Notes under the pieces: model-generated
Databases searched by the model: none
Seen by the model: only the letters and a program-made list of their open reading frames with translations
What the model was told of the DNA's origin: nothing
Assembly: GCF_036345175.1 (NCBI RefSeq)
Contig: NZ_CP107780.1
Span: 1,054,001 to 1,118,000 of the forward strand
Length of the DNA: 64,000 nucleotides
Reading direction: 5' to 3'
Source of the DNA: Streptomyces sp. NBC_00576
Lineage (GTDB): Bacteria > Actinomycetota > Actinomycetes > Streptomycetales > Streptomycetaceae
Made by a program: the position numbers and the translations under genes
Shown: piece by piece, positions 53,974-63,292 of the stretch
How positions within the stretch are numbered: position 1 is the stretch's first letter
How the letters are laid out: each line of letters starts with the position of its first letter

Positions 53974-54636
53974 ATGTCTGCGTCCGACCTGGCGGAAGAG
54001 GAGGAGCGGCGGAAGAAGCGCGCTCCGTGGGGCGTGATAGCGCTTGTTCTGCTGACCGGCCTCGCTCTCATTCGGAATGGTTCGGGAGAGTTCGACGTGG
54101 GTCCGCCACAGCCCGCGTCGGCGGCGGCAGCGGACAGCCGCCTCCCGGGCGGCACGTTCTCCAGCGCCCCGGCCCCGCTGCCGTACTCGGTGGTCGACCG
54201 CGTGCGGATCCCCGCGATCTCGGTCGACGCACCGGTGCTGCCGGTGGGGCTGGACGCGGCCGGCTGGGTGGACGCCCCGCCGTCGGAGGACCCGAATCTG
54301 GCGGGCTGGTTCACCGGTGCCGTGTCGCCCGGCGAGAAGGGCACCGCGGTGGTCGTCGGACATGTCGACAACAAACAGGGCCCCGCCGTGTTCTACGGAC
54401 TCGGGGCCCTCAAGAAGGGGCATCGCGTCGAGGTCCAGCGCCAGGACGGAAAGGTGGCCGTTTTCGAGATCTACGGCATCGAGGTGTTCGAGAAGAACAA
54501 CTTCCCCGGCGACCGCGTCTACGGCAGCAGGAACACCCCGGAACTGCGGGTCATCACCTGCGGGGGCGGTTTCTCCAAGCAGAGCGGCTACAACGGAAAC
54601 GTGGTGGTGTTCGCCCGCCTGGTCGAGGTTCGCTGA
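53974..54636 (+). CDS. Class F sortase
   Basis: 220 aa. One N-terminal membrane helix (GVIALVLLTGLALI, residues 20-33), then a Pro/Ala linker and the sortase beta-barrel. Catalytic His130 is in AVVVGHVDN, Cys196 in LRVITCGGG, and the likely Arg is R215 in NVVVFARLV. Class F enzymes cleave a threonine-glycine sorting site and attach the protein to the cell wall. Neighbouring genes encode two small secreted proteins with C-terminal hydrophobic tails. GAGGGG precedes the ATG by 8 nt. Confidence 0.92.
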   Translation: MSASDLAEEEERRKKRAPWGVIALVLLTGLALIRNGSGEFDVGPPQPASAAAADSRLPGGTFSSAPAPLPYSVVDRVRIPAISVDAPVLPVGLDAAGWVDAPPSEDPNLAGWFTGAVSPGEKGTAVVVGHVDNKQGPAVFYGLGALKKGHRVEVQRQDGKVAVFEIYGIEVFEKNNFPGDRVYGSRNTPELRVITCGGGFSKQSGYNGNVVVFARLVEVR

Positions 54637-54691
54637 GCGTTCCCCGGCCGGGCGGGCGAAAGCCCGCACTCGGTGATTCCGCCATCTGCGA

Positions 54692-55528
54692 TTACGCGTA
54701 TTGCCGTGTCGGTACGGTGATGCGGTAGCCGGAATCCAGCAGTTCCGGCAGATAGTCGCGCAGCGCGCGGACGCTCTGCGAGCGGTCGCCGCCCGCGTCG
54801 TGCGAGAGCACCACGACACCCGGGGCGGCGCCGCGCTCGACCCGGTTGATGATGGTGCGGGTGCCCGGGGCCATCCAGTCGAGGGTGTCGACCGTCCAGG
54901 CGAGCGGCTCCATGCCGAGTTCGGCGCCGATCTGGAAGGCGGCCCGGTTCCAGGCGCCGTAGGGGGCGCGGAACCAGACGGGCGCCTCGCCGCAGCCGTC
55001 CTCGATGACCTCGCAGGTGCGTTCCATCTGGGAGCGGATCTCGGAGCGTGTGAGGCGTGTCAGCAGCGGGTGGGACCAGGTGTGGTTGCCGACGACGTGC
55101 CCGTCCTCGGTCATCTCGGCGAGCAGGTCCTTGTTGTTGACAGCCATCTCCCCGCACACGAAGAACATCGCGCGGACGTCGTGCTCGCGCAGGGTCTGCA
55201 GGATGTCCGGGGTGTAGCGGGGGTCGGGTCCGTCGTCGAAGGTCAGCACCATGGTGCGGCCACGTTCGGACACCCGCAGCAGCGGCTCGTGGCGGACCAG
55301 GGTGCGCCCGTGGGCGGCGGCACGCGGCGGGCCGTAACCGGTAAGGGGTTCGAGGCGGTATGCGGAAGGCTTGAGCGCGCGGTGCGCCGAGGGGCCCGCG
55401 ACGGGCCGGGCGGCCGGGGTCCTGTCCGGGCCGGCGGTGAGCAGCGCGGCCGTACCGGCCGCTCCCACGGCGGCGGCTCCGCCGATCATCAACACGCGCC
55501 GCCGTGTGAACAACTGATCCTTCGTCAT
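54692..55528 (-). CDS. Secreted polysaccharide deacetylase (NodB domain)
   Basis: 278 aa. A Tat-like signal (TRRRVLMIGGAAAVGAAGTA) leads to a linker and a NodB domain from about residue 90. Motifs: MVLTFDDGPD (catalytic and metal Asp), GNHTWSHP (metal His pair), FRAPYGAWN and VVLSHDAGGDRSQ. It probably removes acetyl groups from peptidoglycan, chitin or another cell-surface polymer. It converges with the sortase gene (55-bp gap). Confidence 0.92.
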   Translation of the reverse strand: MTKDQLFTRRRVLMIGGAAAVGAAGTAALLTAGPDRTPAARPVAGPSAHRALKPSAYRLEPLTGYGPPRAAAHGRTLVRHEPLLRVSERGRTMVLTFDDGPDPRYTPDILQTLREHDVRAMFFVCGEMAVNNKDLLAEMTEDGHVVGNHTWSHPLLTRLTRSEIRSQMERTCEVIEDGCGEAPVWFRAPYGAWNRAAFQIGAELGMEPLAWTVDTLDWMAPGTRTIINRVERGAAPGVVVLSHDAGGDRSQSVRALRDYLPELLDSGYRITVPTRQYA

Positions 55529-55717
55529 GACTCATCAGTCGCCCGGTACGGTCTTGACGCCCCGCATCGACACCGGTGCGGCGGCAGGAAAGCACCCGTT
55601 GGGACCAGTGGGCGCGCTCGCCTCCCAGGGGGCGGCGACGGCCGGTTCCCGGGGCCCGTGCTGATCACGCCCTCCCCGGGTGCCCGGCGGGCCTCCGGCT
55701 CCCGATAGCCTCGAAGC

Positions 55718-56194
55718 GTGACGGAACAGCAGCACTCATCCCGGGGCGAGCATCAGTTCGAGCGGGGCACGGACGGGCCGAAGGTCATCGTGGTCGGCGT
55801 CGACGGCTCCGACTCCTCTTTCCGTGCCGCGTCCTACGCCGCGGGGCTGGCCCGGCGCCAGCACGCGCTGCTCGCGCTGGTGTACGTACAGCCGGTGATG
55901 GCGGCGGGTGCCGCGTTCGGGGTGCCCGTGGCGGAGACGACGGACAGCATCGCGGAGGGTCTCATCGCGGAGATCCGGGAGGCGACCGAGCAGGTCAAGG
56001 GGATATTCGATGTCCGGTGGGAGTTCCACACCTTCCGCGGGGACCCGTACACGGGCATGGTGAAGGCCGCCGACGACCTCAAGGCGGACGCGGTGGTCGT
56101 CGGCGCCTCCGAGCAGGCGGGCCACCGGATCATCGGGTCGGTCGCGATCCGGCTGGTGAAGTCGGGCCGCTGGCCGGTCACGGTCGTGCCGTAG
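55718..56194 (+). CDS. Universal stress protein
   Basis: 158 aa, single UspA domain. KVIVVGVDGSDSSFRAASYA begins the fold and ADAVVVGASEQAGHRIIGS with AIRLVKSGRWPVTVVP forms the G-2X-G-9X-G(S) ATP-binding site. The start is GTG, 7 nt after GATAGCCT, so probably leaderless. It is monocistronic. Confidence 0.92.
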   Translation: MTEQQHSSRGEHQFERGTDGPKVIVVGVDGSDSSFRAASYAAGLARRQHALLALVYVQPVMAAGAAFGVPVAETTDSIAEGLIAEIREATEQVKGIFDVRWEFHTFRGDPYTGMVKAADDLKADAVVVGASEQAGHRIIGSVAIRLVKSGRWPVTVVP

Positions 56195-56332
56195 CCACGA
56201 CGACGCCCGGGGGTCCTGCCGGCCCGTCGTCAGACCGTCCGGGCCCGCGCCCGGCTCAGGACCACGTCGGTCCCCCTCGCGGGCCGACGGCGCGAAGGTG
56301 AAGCGCGTTCGGACGAGGAACCTCCCGTTCAG

Positions 56333-56410
56333 ACCGTTCGTCGCACCGTTCGTCGACGGGTCCGACCGTCCGCCGCACACTCCGGTCCGCGCTCTGTCCC
56401 GAATCGGGAC
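56333..56410. promoter_or_regulatory. Direct repeat and small palindrome upstream of the sigma factor gene
   Basis: ACCGTTCGTCGC at 56333-56344 is repeated with one change at 56345-56356. GTCCCG-AAT-CGGGAC (56396-56410) lies 20 nt before the start codon. These are candidate control sites for the ECF gene. Confidence 0.4.
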
Positions 56411-56429
56411 CTTGCGATGCCATACGGCC

Positions 56430-56978
56430 ATGACGGCCGGAACCACCATCACCCACGGGACGACGACCGCCGAGCACGAGCTGGCCGCGCTGCAGCGCGA
56501 GCACGGCCGACCGCTCTTCGCCCTGCTGCTGCGCCTGTGCGACGGCGACCGGCAGCGCGCCGAGGACCTGCTGCAGGAGACCCTCGTACGCGCCTGGCAG
56601 CACCCCGAGGCGTTGCGCGCCGACGACTTCGAGTCCGTACGGCCCTGGCTGCTGACCGTGGGACGGCGGCTCGCCATCGACGCGCGGCGGGCCCGGCAGG
56701 CGCGGCCCGCCGAGGTCGGGGACGCGGTTCTGGAGAATGCGCGGGTGTGTGCCGATCACGCGGAACGGTCCGCGGCGACGCTCGATGTGCGGGAGGCTGT
56801 GAAGACACTCACTCCCGAGCACCGTGAAGTCCTGGTGCTGGTGTATTTCCATGGGGCGAGTGTGGCGGAGGCCGCCACGGCACTGGGGATCCCGCCCGGT
56901 ACGGTGAAGTCTCGCGCGTATTACGCGCTGCGCGCCCTGCGCCGAGTCCTTCCGGGTTATGCAGCCGACCTGCGGTGA
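56430..56978 (+). CDS. ECF RNA polymerase sigma factor
   Basis: 182 aa with sigma region 2 (LFALLLRLCDGDRQRAEDLL... QETLVRAWQHPEAL) and sigma region 4 (LTPEHREVLVLVYFHGASVA... EAATALGIPPGTVKSRAYYA). Group: SigL/SigK-like ECF type with a zinc-binding anti-sigma factor. The ATG at 56430 has no Shine-Dalgarno. The cognate anti-sigma gene is one gene downstream (57782), the unknown gene at 57127 lying between. Confidence 0.9.
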   Translation: MTAGTTITHGTTTAEHELAALQREHGRPLFALLLRLCDGDRQRAEDLLQETLVRAWQHPEALRADDFESVRPWLLTVGRRLAIDARRARQARPAEVGDAVLENARVCADHAERSAATLDVREAVKTLTPEHREVLVLVYFHGASVAEAATALGIPPGTVKSRAYYALRALRRVLPGYAADLR

Positions 56979-57126
56979 AACCAATGGTCGGGTCAAACCT
57001 CGGTAAAGCGCCTTGCTGAGGACCATGGTTGAGCAATCAGCTGTCTTCATCCGTGTCCGAACCGGGCGACAGTCCCGGAGGCCCGGGGTCGGGCGACGCG
57101 CACGCACCGGAGGAAGGCAGGAAGGG

Positions 57127-57642
57127 ATGCTGCACCGAAATCAAGAGAGCACGGACGGCACCGGCGGGGGCGAACTCACCGTCCCCATGGCCTGGTTGTA
57201 CGCCGAGTACATCGCCGACGAGCTGTTGCGGACGGGCGACCTGATGCCGCCCACGTCCTTCGAGTTCCGCGCGGGTCGGGACGCGCTGGCACTCACCATC
57301 TTCCTGTCCGACACCAGCGGTGAACTCTCGGGCATCCGGGTCATCACTCAACTGGAGAAGTGGCTTTCGCTGACGGCGTACGACCAGCCCTGGCAGGACT
57401 GGGTCCGTGAACGTATTTCCAGGTTGGCGGCCGACGCTCTCGAATCGAGAGCGCCGGCACCCGACTTGGACCTGGCTGCCGCCGCTTGGCGCTGGCTGGA
57501 GGAGACCGAGCTGCTCGCGCCGGACCTGGACGCCGTACCGGGTGGCGGGCCCGTGCTCGGTGAGGACGACGGACCGAAGGTGTGGACCCCGGCCTGGCGG
57601 CTGGGACTGCCCCTCGGTCATCTGGCGATCCATCTTTTTTAG
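57127..57642 (+). CDS. Unknown protein between ECF sigma and anti-sigma genes
   Basis: 171 aa. I do not recognise the family. The segment ELTVPMAWLYAEYIADELLR and the middle SFEFRAGRDALALTIFLSDT suggest a soluble alpha/beta protein; no signal peptide or membrane helix. A purine-rich AGGAAGGG abuts the ATG. Its position between the sigma factor and its anti-sigma gene suggests a part in the same circuit (inference). It could also be an independent gene. Confidence 0.75.
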   Translation: MLHRNQESTDGTGGGELTVPMAWLYAEYIADELLRTGDLMPPTSFEFRAGRDALALTIFLSDTSGELSGIRVITQLEKWLSLTAYDQPWQDWVRERISRLAADALESRAPAPDLDLAAAAWRWLEETELLAPDLDAVPGGGPVLGEDDGPKVWTPAWRLGLPLGHLAIHLF

Positions 57643-57781
57643 AATCCGACCAATCCGCGGTCCCCTCCGCTCCGAACACCTTTGGTCTCGATTCGGTATG
57701 GGCCTTGAGTGATTCCGCTGTCCGGTGCGTACCGGTGGTAGCAACACCACCCCACCCGCACCATCGGCACGAGGATTCGGC

Positions 57782-58438
57782 ATGAGGTCCCTGGAACGGC
57801 ATCGCGACGTCGGCGCATACGCGCTCGGCGTGCTCGACGAGGCGGACGCCTTCCGCTTCGAGGACCACCTCATGGAGTGCCCTCAGTGCGCGGCCCATGT
57901 AACCGAATTCGGTCCCGCCACACGGCAGTTGCTGCTGTACCGGCGAGCCACGCCGCGCTCCGTGCACCCCATGGCTCAACCCGGCCCCCGGCTTCTGGAC
58001 CGGCTGCTCGGCGAAGTGGCGAACCGGCGGCGCGCCGACCGGCGGCGCTGGCTGTACGCCGTGGCCGCCGCGGTGGTCTTCGCGGTGGCCGGGCCCGGCA
58101 TCGCGATCATGGCGAGCGGCGGCGACTCGGACCCGACCCAGCAGGTCGCCGCGACCGACGAGCGGTCGGGTGTCTGGGCGCAGGTCACCAGTGAGGACAC
58201 GGTCTGGGGCAGCCAGATCGAGCTGAAGGTCAAGGACGGCGCCGGCCCCCGTGCCTGCCACCTCGTCGCCATCGCGGACGACGGCACGGAAGAGACGCTG
58301 ACCAACTGGAACGTGCCCGAGCACGACGCCCGCGAAAGCACGATGATGGGCGCCTCGACCCTCCACTCGGCCCAGATCGACAAGTACGAGCTGCGCACGG
58401 CCGACGGCCTGCACCTGGTGACGCTCGACGCCCCCTGA
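57782..58438 (+). CDS. Zinc-binding anti-sigma factor
   Basis: 218 aa. The N-terminal ZAS/zf-HC2 domain is HRDVGAYALGVLDEADAFRF with the metal motif EDHLMECPQC (HX3CX2C). A membrane helix (WLYAVAAAVVFAVAGPGIAI, about residues 88-107) separates it from an extracytoplasmic domain of about 110 aa. It should hold the ECF sigma factor inactive at the membrane until an external signal arrives. GAGG precedes the ATG. Confidence 0.9.
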   Translation: MRSLERHRDVGAYALGVLDEADAFRFEDHLMECPQCAAHVTEFGPATRQLLLYRRATPRSVHPMAQPGPRLLDRLLGEVANRRRADRRRWLYAVAAAVVFAVAGPGIAIMASGGDSDPTQQVAATDERSGVWAQVTSEDTVWGSQIELKVKDGAGPRACHLVAIADDGTEETLTNWNVPEHDARESTMMGASTLHSAQIDKYELRTADGLHLVTLDAP

Positions 58439-58470
58439 TCCGGACTCCCCCTCAAGGGGCGCCTGTTGAA

Positions 58471-59334
58471 CTACTTCAGCAGGCGTGACATACGACGGTC
58501 CGCGAGCGGTTTGCCGCCCGTCTGGCAGGTGGGGCAGTACTGGAGCGAGGAGTCGCTGAAGGAGACCTCGCGGACGGTGTCGCCGCACACCGGACAGGGC
58601 TCGCCGGTCCGGCCGTGCACCCGCAGACCGCTCTTCTTCTCCGCCTTCAGACGTCCTGCCGCAAGGCCCCGGGAGCGCTCGACCGCCTCGGTGAGCGTCG
58701 TGCGCAGTGCCTCGTACAGCCGCCGGTTCTCCTGGGGCGTGAGCGAGGCGGCGAGCTTGAACGGGGACATCCGCGCGGCGTGCAGGATCTCGTCGCTGTA
58801 GGCGTTCCCCACCCCCGCGATCAGGCTCTGGTCGCGCAGCGCGCCCTTGAGCTGCCGCCGCTCCCCCGCCAGCAGGCCGGCGAGGCGGGCCTCGTCGAAG
58901 TCGTCGGCGAGCGGGTCCGGGCCGAGCCGGGCCACGCCTGGCACCTCCTGCGGATCATGGACGACGTACACCGCGAGCCGCTTCTGTGTGCCCGCCTCGG
59001 TGAGGTCGAAGCCCTCGCCCGTCTCCAGGGCGACACGCAGCGCGAGCGGGCCTTTTCCCGGCTTCGGCGGGCCGTCGGGGAGGCGGTCGCGCCAGTGCAG
59101 CCAGCCCGCGCGGGCCAGGTGGGTCACGAAGTGCAGGCCGCCGTCCGCTGCCAGGTCGAGGAACTTGCCGCGCCGGTGCACGGCGATGACCTCGCGGCCC
59201 TCGAGGGCGGTGACCGGTGGGTCGTACGTCTTCAGGACGCTGATCGCGACGGGCAGCACCCGGACCACCTCGTGGCCCACGAGCCGTTCGGTGAGGAAGT
59301 CCCTGAGCGCCTCGACCTCGGGAAGTTCCGGCAT
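58471..59334 (-). CDS. Fpg/Nei-family DNA glycosylase/AP lyase
   Basis: 287 aa. The N-terminal catalytic Pro2-Glu3 is in MPELPEVEAL. The lesion-site Lys is in HRRGKFLDLA. The helix-2-turn-helix is LRDQSLIAGVGNAYSDEILH, and the C-terminal zinc finger has CPVC...CPTC (EPCPVCGDT, QYCPTCQT). It excises oxidised purines or pyrimidines. It could be MutM-like or a Nei-type paralogue; sequence alone does not settle this. It lies 31 bp downstream of the phosphatase gene on the same strand. Confidence 0.9.
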   Translation of the reverse strand: MPELPEVEALRDFLTERLVGHEVVRVLPVAISVLKTYDPPVTALEGREVIAVHRRGKFLDLAADGGLHFVTHLARAGWLHWRDRLPDGPPKPGKGPLALRVALETGEGFDLTEAGTQKRLAVYVVHDPQEVPGVARLGPDPLADDFDEARLAGLLAGERRQLKGALRDQSLIAGVGNAYSDEILHAARMSPFKLAASLTPQENRRLYEALRTTLTEAVERSRGLAAGRLKAEKKSGLRVHGRTGEPCPVCGDTVREVSFSDSSLQYCPTCQTGGKPLADRRMSRLLK

Positions 59335-59365
59335 ACGTCCAGAGTGCCACCGCGCGCCCCGGTGC

Positions 59366-61453
59366 TCAGCTCGTGGGCGGCACCACGAACTCGCACCACA
59401 CCACCTTGCCGCCGCCCCGCGCCTCCACACCCCACGCGTCGGTGAGGAGATCGACCAGGAGCAGACCGCGCCCGGAGACCCCGGACTCCCCCGCCTCGCG
59501 GCGGCGCGGCAGCGCGCTGGAGGAGTCCTCGACCTCGACCCGCAGCCGGCGTTCGGAGCCGCTCAGCACGCGCAGGGTGACGACCGCCGCGCCCTCGGTG
59601 TGCATCAGGGCGTTGGTGATCAGCTCGTCGGCCACCAGTTCGACCTCGTCGGCGCGTTCGTGGGCGCCCCAGGCCCGGACCGCCGCGCCGATCATGTGCC
59701 GGGCCGCGCTCAGCGCGTCGGGGTCGGCCGGCGCGACGTGCTGCTGGAGCCGCCCGCCGGACTGTACGGCGGCCAGGCCCCGGCGGCGCAGGAGCAGCAG
59801 GGCCACATCGTCGTCCCCGCCCCGCTCGTCGGCCACCTCGATCAGGCGGTCGGCCAGTTCCCAGACGCTCTCCGGGCCGGCGGCGATGAGCGCCCTGAGG
59901 GTCCGCAGGCCGTCGGCGAGGTCGGCGCCGGGCTGCTCGACGAGCCCGTCGGTGCACAGCACCAGGGTCTCACCGGGGTCCAGTTCGAGGATACCGACCG
60001 GGTAGGCGAGGCGCCCGAACTGGGCGGAGAGGCCGAGCGGCAGCCCACCGTCGATCGGGATGCGGCGGCAGGTGCCGTCGGCCCGCCGCACCAGCGGGTC
60101 GAGGTGGCCGGCCCGGACCACCTGGACCACCCCGGTGGACAGATCGGCCTCCGCGTACAGGCAGGTGGCGAAGCGGTCGGTGTCGAGTTCGTGCAGGAAG
60201 ACGGAGGCGCGGGCCATCACCGTCGCGGGCGGGTGCCCCTCGGCCGCGTAGGCCCTCAGGACGATCCGCAGCTGGCCCATGACGGCCGCCGCGTGCGTGT
60301 CGTGTCCCTGTACGTCCCCGATGACCGCGCCGACCCGGCCGCCCGGCAGCGGGATCACGTCGTACCAGTCGCCGCCGATGTCCCGGCCGAGCTGGCCGCC
60401 GGAGGAGGCGGCGCGGTAGCGGACGGCGATGTCGGCGCCGGGCACGTTGGGGATGGAGCGCGGCAGCATGGCCTGCTGGAGGCCCTGGGCGAGGTCCTTC
60501 TCCTGCTCGTAGAGCATGGCCCGCTGGAGGCTCTGCGCGATGCTGGTGCCGAGTGCGACGAGTACGGCGCGGTCCGCCGCCGAGAAGCCGTACCGGTCGT
60601 TGTAGAGCAGGCCCATCGCGCCGATCGGCCGGGCCTGTGCGATGAGCGGCAGATAGGCGGCCGAGGTGATCTTCAGGTCGGTGAGGTGCGGCCACAGGAC
60701 CGGGTACCCGGCCGCGAACTCCTCCGGCGACTCGATGAAACGCGGGCTGAGGGTCCGTACGACGTCGCCCATCGGGTAGGGCTCGTCGATGCGGGTGATG
60801 CGGGTGCCGGGCACGGAGGCGCCCACCGGGCCCTCGGCGACCAGCCGGATACGGCCGGCCTCCACCAGCCCCATGACCAGACTGGCCGCCCCGAGGTGGG
60901 GGACGCCGTGGGAGTTCGTGAGGACGTCGATGACGTCCTCCACGGTGCGGGCGTGCGCGAGGGCCGCCGTGACGACCTGCACGACGTTGGTCTGGCGGCG
61001 CCGCACCTCGTCCTGGGCGGCCTGTTCGGTACGGGCCTGGCTGTCCCGGAGCTCCTGCGTGGCGTCGCGGACGATGCCGATGACCCGGCGCGGGCAGCCC
61101 GTCTCGTCGCGGCGGATGTAGCCCTGGGTGTGGGTCCACCGCAGGGCGCCGTCGCGGCGGCGGAGGCGGAAGTAGGCACCGTAGTTCTCGCTGCCGTCCT
61201 TCATGGCCTCGGCGACGACGGAGTCGAGCCGGCGGCCTTCCATCGGGGGCACCCTGACGGCCAGGGTCTCGGGGTGGCCGTCGTATTCGTCGGGGCGCAG
61301 ATCGAAGATCTCGAACGCCAGGGCGTCCATGTGGAGCAGACCTGCGTCCAGGTCCCAGTCGAACGTCCCCATGCGATTGAGCGCCAGAACCGGGTCCGGG
61401 TGGGCGGGCCAGTCGTCCGGGAGGGACAGGGCACTCGCTCCCCGATCAGCCAT
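59366..61453 (-). CDS. PAS-GAF-PP2C(SpoIIE)-HATPase regulatory phosphatase
   Basis: 695 aa. PAS (about 20-135; LNRMGTFDWDLDAGLLHMDA), GAF (about 150-315), a SpoIIE-type PP2C (about 330-545; LQQAMLPRSIPNVPGADIAV, metal Asp in GGDWYDV, GHDTHAAAVMGQLR, LCTDGLVE). The C-terminal HATPase_c (about 560-690) has ELVADELITNALMHTEGAA and SGRGLLLVDLLTDAWG, an RsbW-like anti-sigma kinase. Such fusions tune stress sigma factors by partner switching. AGGGTGGG precedes the ATG at 61453. No anti-anti-sigma gene is close by. Confidence 0.92.
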   Translation of the reverse strand: MADRGASALSLPDDWPAHPDPVLALNRMGTFDWDLDAGLLHMDALAFEIFDLRPDEYDGHPETLAVRVPPMEGRRLDSVVAEAMKDGSENYGAYFRLRRRDGALRWTHTQGYIRRDETGCPRRVIGIVRDATQELRDSQARTEQAAQDEVRRRQTNVVQVVTAALAHARTVEDVIDVLTNSHGVPHLGAASLVMGLVEAGRIRLVAEGPVGASVPGTRITRIDEPYPMGDVVRTLSPRFIESPEEFAAGYPVLWPHLTDLKITSAAYLPLIAQARPIGAMGLLYNDRYGFSAADRAVLVALGTSIAQSLQRAMLYEQEKDLAQGLQQAMLPRSIPNVPGADIAVRYRAASSGGQLGRDIGGDWYDVIPLPGGRVGAVIGDVQGHDTHAAAVMGQLRIVLRAYAAEGHPPATVMARASVFLHELDTDRFATCLYAEADLSTGVVQVVRAGHLDPLVRRADGTCRRIPIDGGLPLGLSAQFGRLAYPVGILELDPGETLVLCTDGLVEQPGADLADGLRTLRALIAAGPESVWELADRLIEVADERGGDDDVALLLLRRRGLAAVQSGGRLQQHVAPADPDALSAARHMIGAAVRAWGAHERADEVELVADELITNALMHTEGAAVVTLRVLSGSERRLRVEVEDSSSALPRRREAGESGVSGRGLLLVDLLTDAWGVEARGGGKVVWCEFVVPPTS

Positions 61454-61517
61454 GCGCCCACCCTGCCAGTTTTTGGCTGATTCTTCGACTTGTCCGACGT
61501 CTTTCGCCGGGTACCGC

Positions 61518-61778
61518 TCACTCGCCGAAGCCCTCGCAGGGATCGGACTGGGCATAGGAGCCGTACGCGGTGTTCTCGTCGGGGATCTGGCCGCCGCCGT
61601 CAAGGAGGTCGGGGATCTCCGGGACGCTGTCGGGGCCGATCTCGTCGCAGGGGTCCTGCGTCGTACCGAAGCCGAGATCGTCCGGGGTCAGAACCTCCTC
61701 GCCCGGCGGGTCGCCGTCCCAGCCGCCGACGAGCAGCGCCGCGGAGAGTGCGCAGGCAGTGACAAGGGTTCGGTCCAT
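61518..61778 (-). CDS. Small secreted acidic protein
   Basis: 86 aa. The N-terminus MDRTLVTACALSAALLVGGW looks like a signal peptide, but no lipobox Cys follows. The mature part is acidic and Pro/Gly rich (PGEEVLTPDDLGFGTTQDPC) with two Cys. GGGGG stands right at the ATG. No family is recognised; a short gene with plausible codon bias. Confidence 0.5.
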   Translation of the reverse strand: MDRTLVTACALSAALLVGGWDGDPPGEEVLTPDDLGFGTTQDPCDEIGPDSVPEIPDLLDGGGQIPDENTAYGSYAQSDPCEGFGE

Positions 61779-61864
61779 CCCCCATTGTCTGCGTCGCCCA
61801 CTCGGCCTACGCAAGCCGAGAAAGTCACCCAGCGTCACAATGGTGGGAGAGAGGAGCGAGTGAA

Positions 61865-63292
61865 GTGGAATGGTTCATCGCACCCGACTACTGGCTGAGC
61901 CGTCTGGTACTCCAGCGGGGCCTGGCCTGCGTCTACCTCGTAGCGTTCCTGGGCGCCGCCCTCCAGTTCCGGGCGCTCATCGGCGAGCGGGGCATGCTTC
62001 CGGTCCCCCGTCTGGTCGCCCGGGTCGGCTTCCGGCAGGCACCGAGCGTGTTCCAACTCCACTACTCCGACCGCTTCTTCGCCGTCTGGTCCTGGACAGG
62101 CTGTGCGGTGTCGGTGGCGCTGCTCGCCGGGCTGGACTCGCAACTCCCGCTCTGGGCAGGCATGTTGCTGTGGCTGCTGCCGTGGGCCATGTATCTGTCG
62201 ATCGTCAACGTCGGCCAGACCTGGTACAGCTTCGGCTGGGAGTCACTGCTTCTGGAGGTCGGCTTCCTCGCCGTCTTCCTGGGCAACGACGAGGTCGCGC
62301 CGCCGGTCGTGGTGCTGTTCCTGCTGCGCTGGATCCTGTTCCGCGTCGAGTTCGGCGCCGGTCTGATCAAGATGCGTGGCGACGCCTGCTGGCGGAAACT
62401 GACCTGCCTCGACTTCCACCACGAGACCCAGCCGATGCCCGGCCCGCTGAGCTGGTACTTCCACCATCTCCCCAGGCCCGTGCACCGGATCGAGACGGCC
62501 GCCAACCACTTCACCCAACTCGCCGTGCCCGTCCTGCTGTTCACCCCGCAGCCGGTGGCGACGGCCGCCGCGTCCCTGATGATCGTCACCCAGCTGTGGC
62601 TGGTTCTGTCGGGCAACTTCGCCTGGCTGAACTGGATCACCATCGTGCTGGCACTGTCGGCGGTGCGCCTCCCGGACACGGCGCCGACGCCTGCCCCGGA
62701 CACTCCGCTCTGGTACGAGATCGTGGTGCTGGCCGTCGCCACGGCACTGATGACCCTCAGCTACCGCCCGGTCCGCAACATGATCTCGCGCCGCCAGGTG
62801 ATGAACCGCTCCTTCGACCCGCTCCATCTGGTCAACACCTACGGCGCCTTCGGCAGCGTCAGCCGTATCCGGTACGAGGTGGTCGTCGAGGGCACGGACG
62901 ACGACCTGCCGCGCGAGGACTCCGACTGGCGGGAGTACGAGTTCAAGGGCAAACCTGGTGAACCAGGGCGCTGGCCACGCCAGTTCGCGCCCTACCATCT
63001 GAGGCTCGACTGGATGATGTGGTTCGCCGCGCTGTCGCCCGCGTACGCCGGTCCGTGGTTCGGCGCGATGGTCGAACGGCTCCTCGAGAACGACCACGAC
63101 ACACTCCGGCTGCTGCACCGCTCCCCGTTCCCGCCGGACACGCCCCCGCGCTACGTCCGCGCCCGCCTCTTCCGCTACCGGTACACGACGTGGCGTGAGC
63201 GGCGGGCCAAGGGTGCGTGCTGGGAGCGGGTGTACGTACGGGAGTTCATGCCGCCGACGCGGCTCGCCCTCGGGTCGGCTCAGAGGCCGTAG
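61865..63292 (+). CDS. Lipase maturation factor (LMF1) family membrane protein
   Basis: 475 aa, GTG start. Several membrane helices in the first two-thirds, then the conserved LMF1 core: WYSFGWESLLLEVGFLAVFL, LRWILFRVEFGAGLIKMRGD and CWRKLTCLDFHHETQPMPGP (LMF1 signature), and the soluble end RYEVVVEGTDDD, APYHLRLDWMMWFAALSP. LMF1 in vertebrates aids lipase folding; the bacterial role is unknown. Its stop lies inside the coding region of the mutarotase remnant on the other strand (13-nt tail overlap). Confidence 0.92.
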   Translation: MEWFIAPDYWLSRLVLQRGLACVYLVAFLGAALQFRALIGERGMLPVPRLVARVGFRQAPSVFQLHYSDRFFAVWSWTGCAVSVALLAGLDSQLPLWAGMLLWLLPWAMYLSIVNVGQTWYSFGWESLLLEVGFLAVFLGNDEVAPPVVVLFLLRWILFRVEFGAGLIKMRGDACWRKLTCLDFHHETQPMPGPLSWYFHHLPRPVHRIETAANHFTQLAVPVLLFTPQPVATAAASLMIVTQLWLVLSGNFAWLNWITIVLALSAVRLPDTAPTPAPDTPLWYEIVVLAVATALMTLSYRPVRNMISRRQVMNRSFDPLHLVNTYGAFGSVSRIRYEVVVEGTDDDLPREDSDWREYEFKGKPGEPGRWPRQFAPYHLRLDWMMWFAALSPAYAGPWFGAMVERLLENDHDTLRLLHRSPFPPDTPPRYVRARLFRYRYTTWRERRAKGACWERVYVREFMPPTRLALGSAQRP

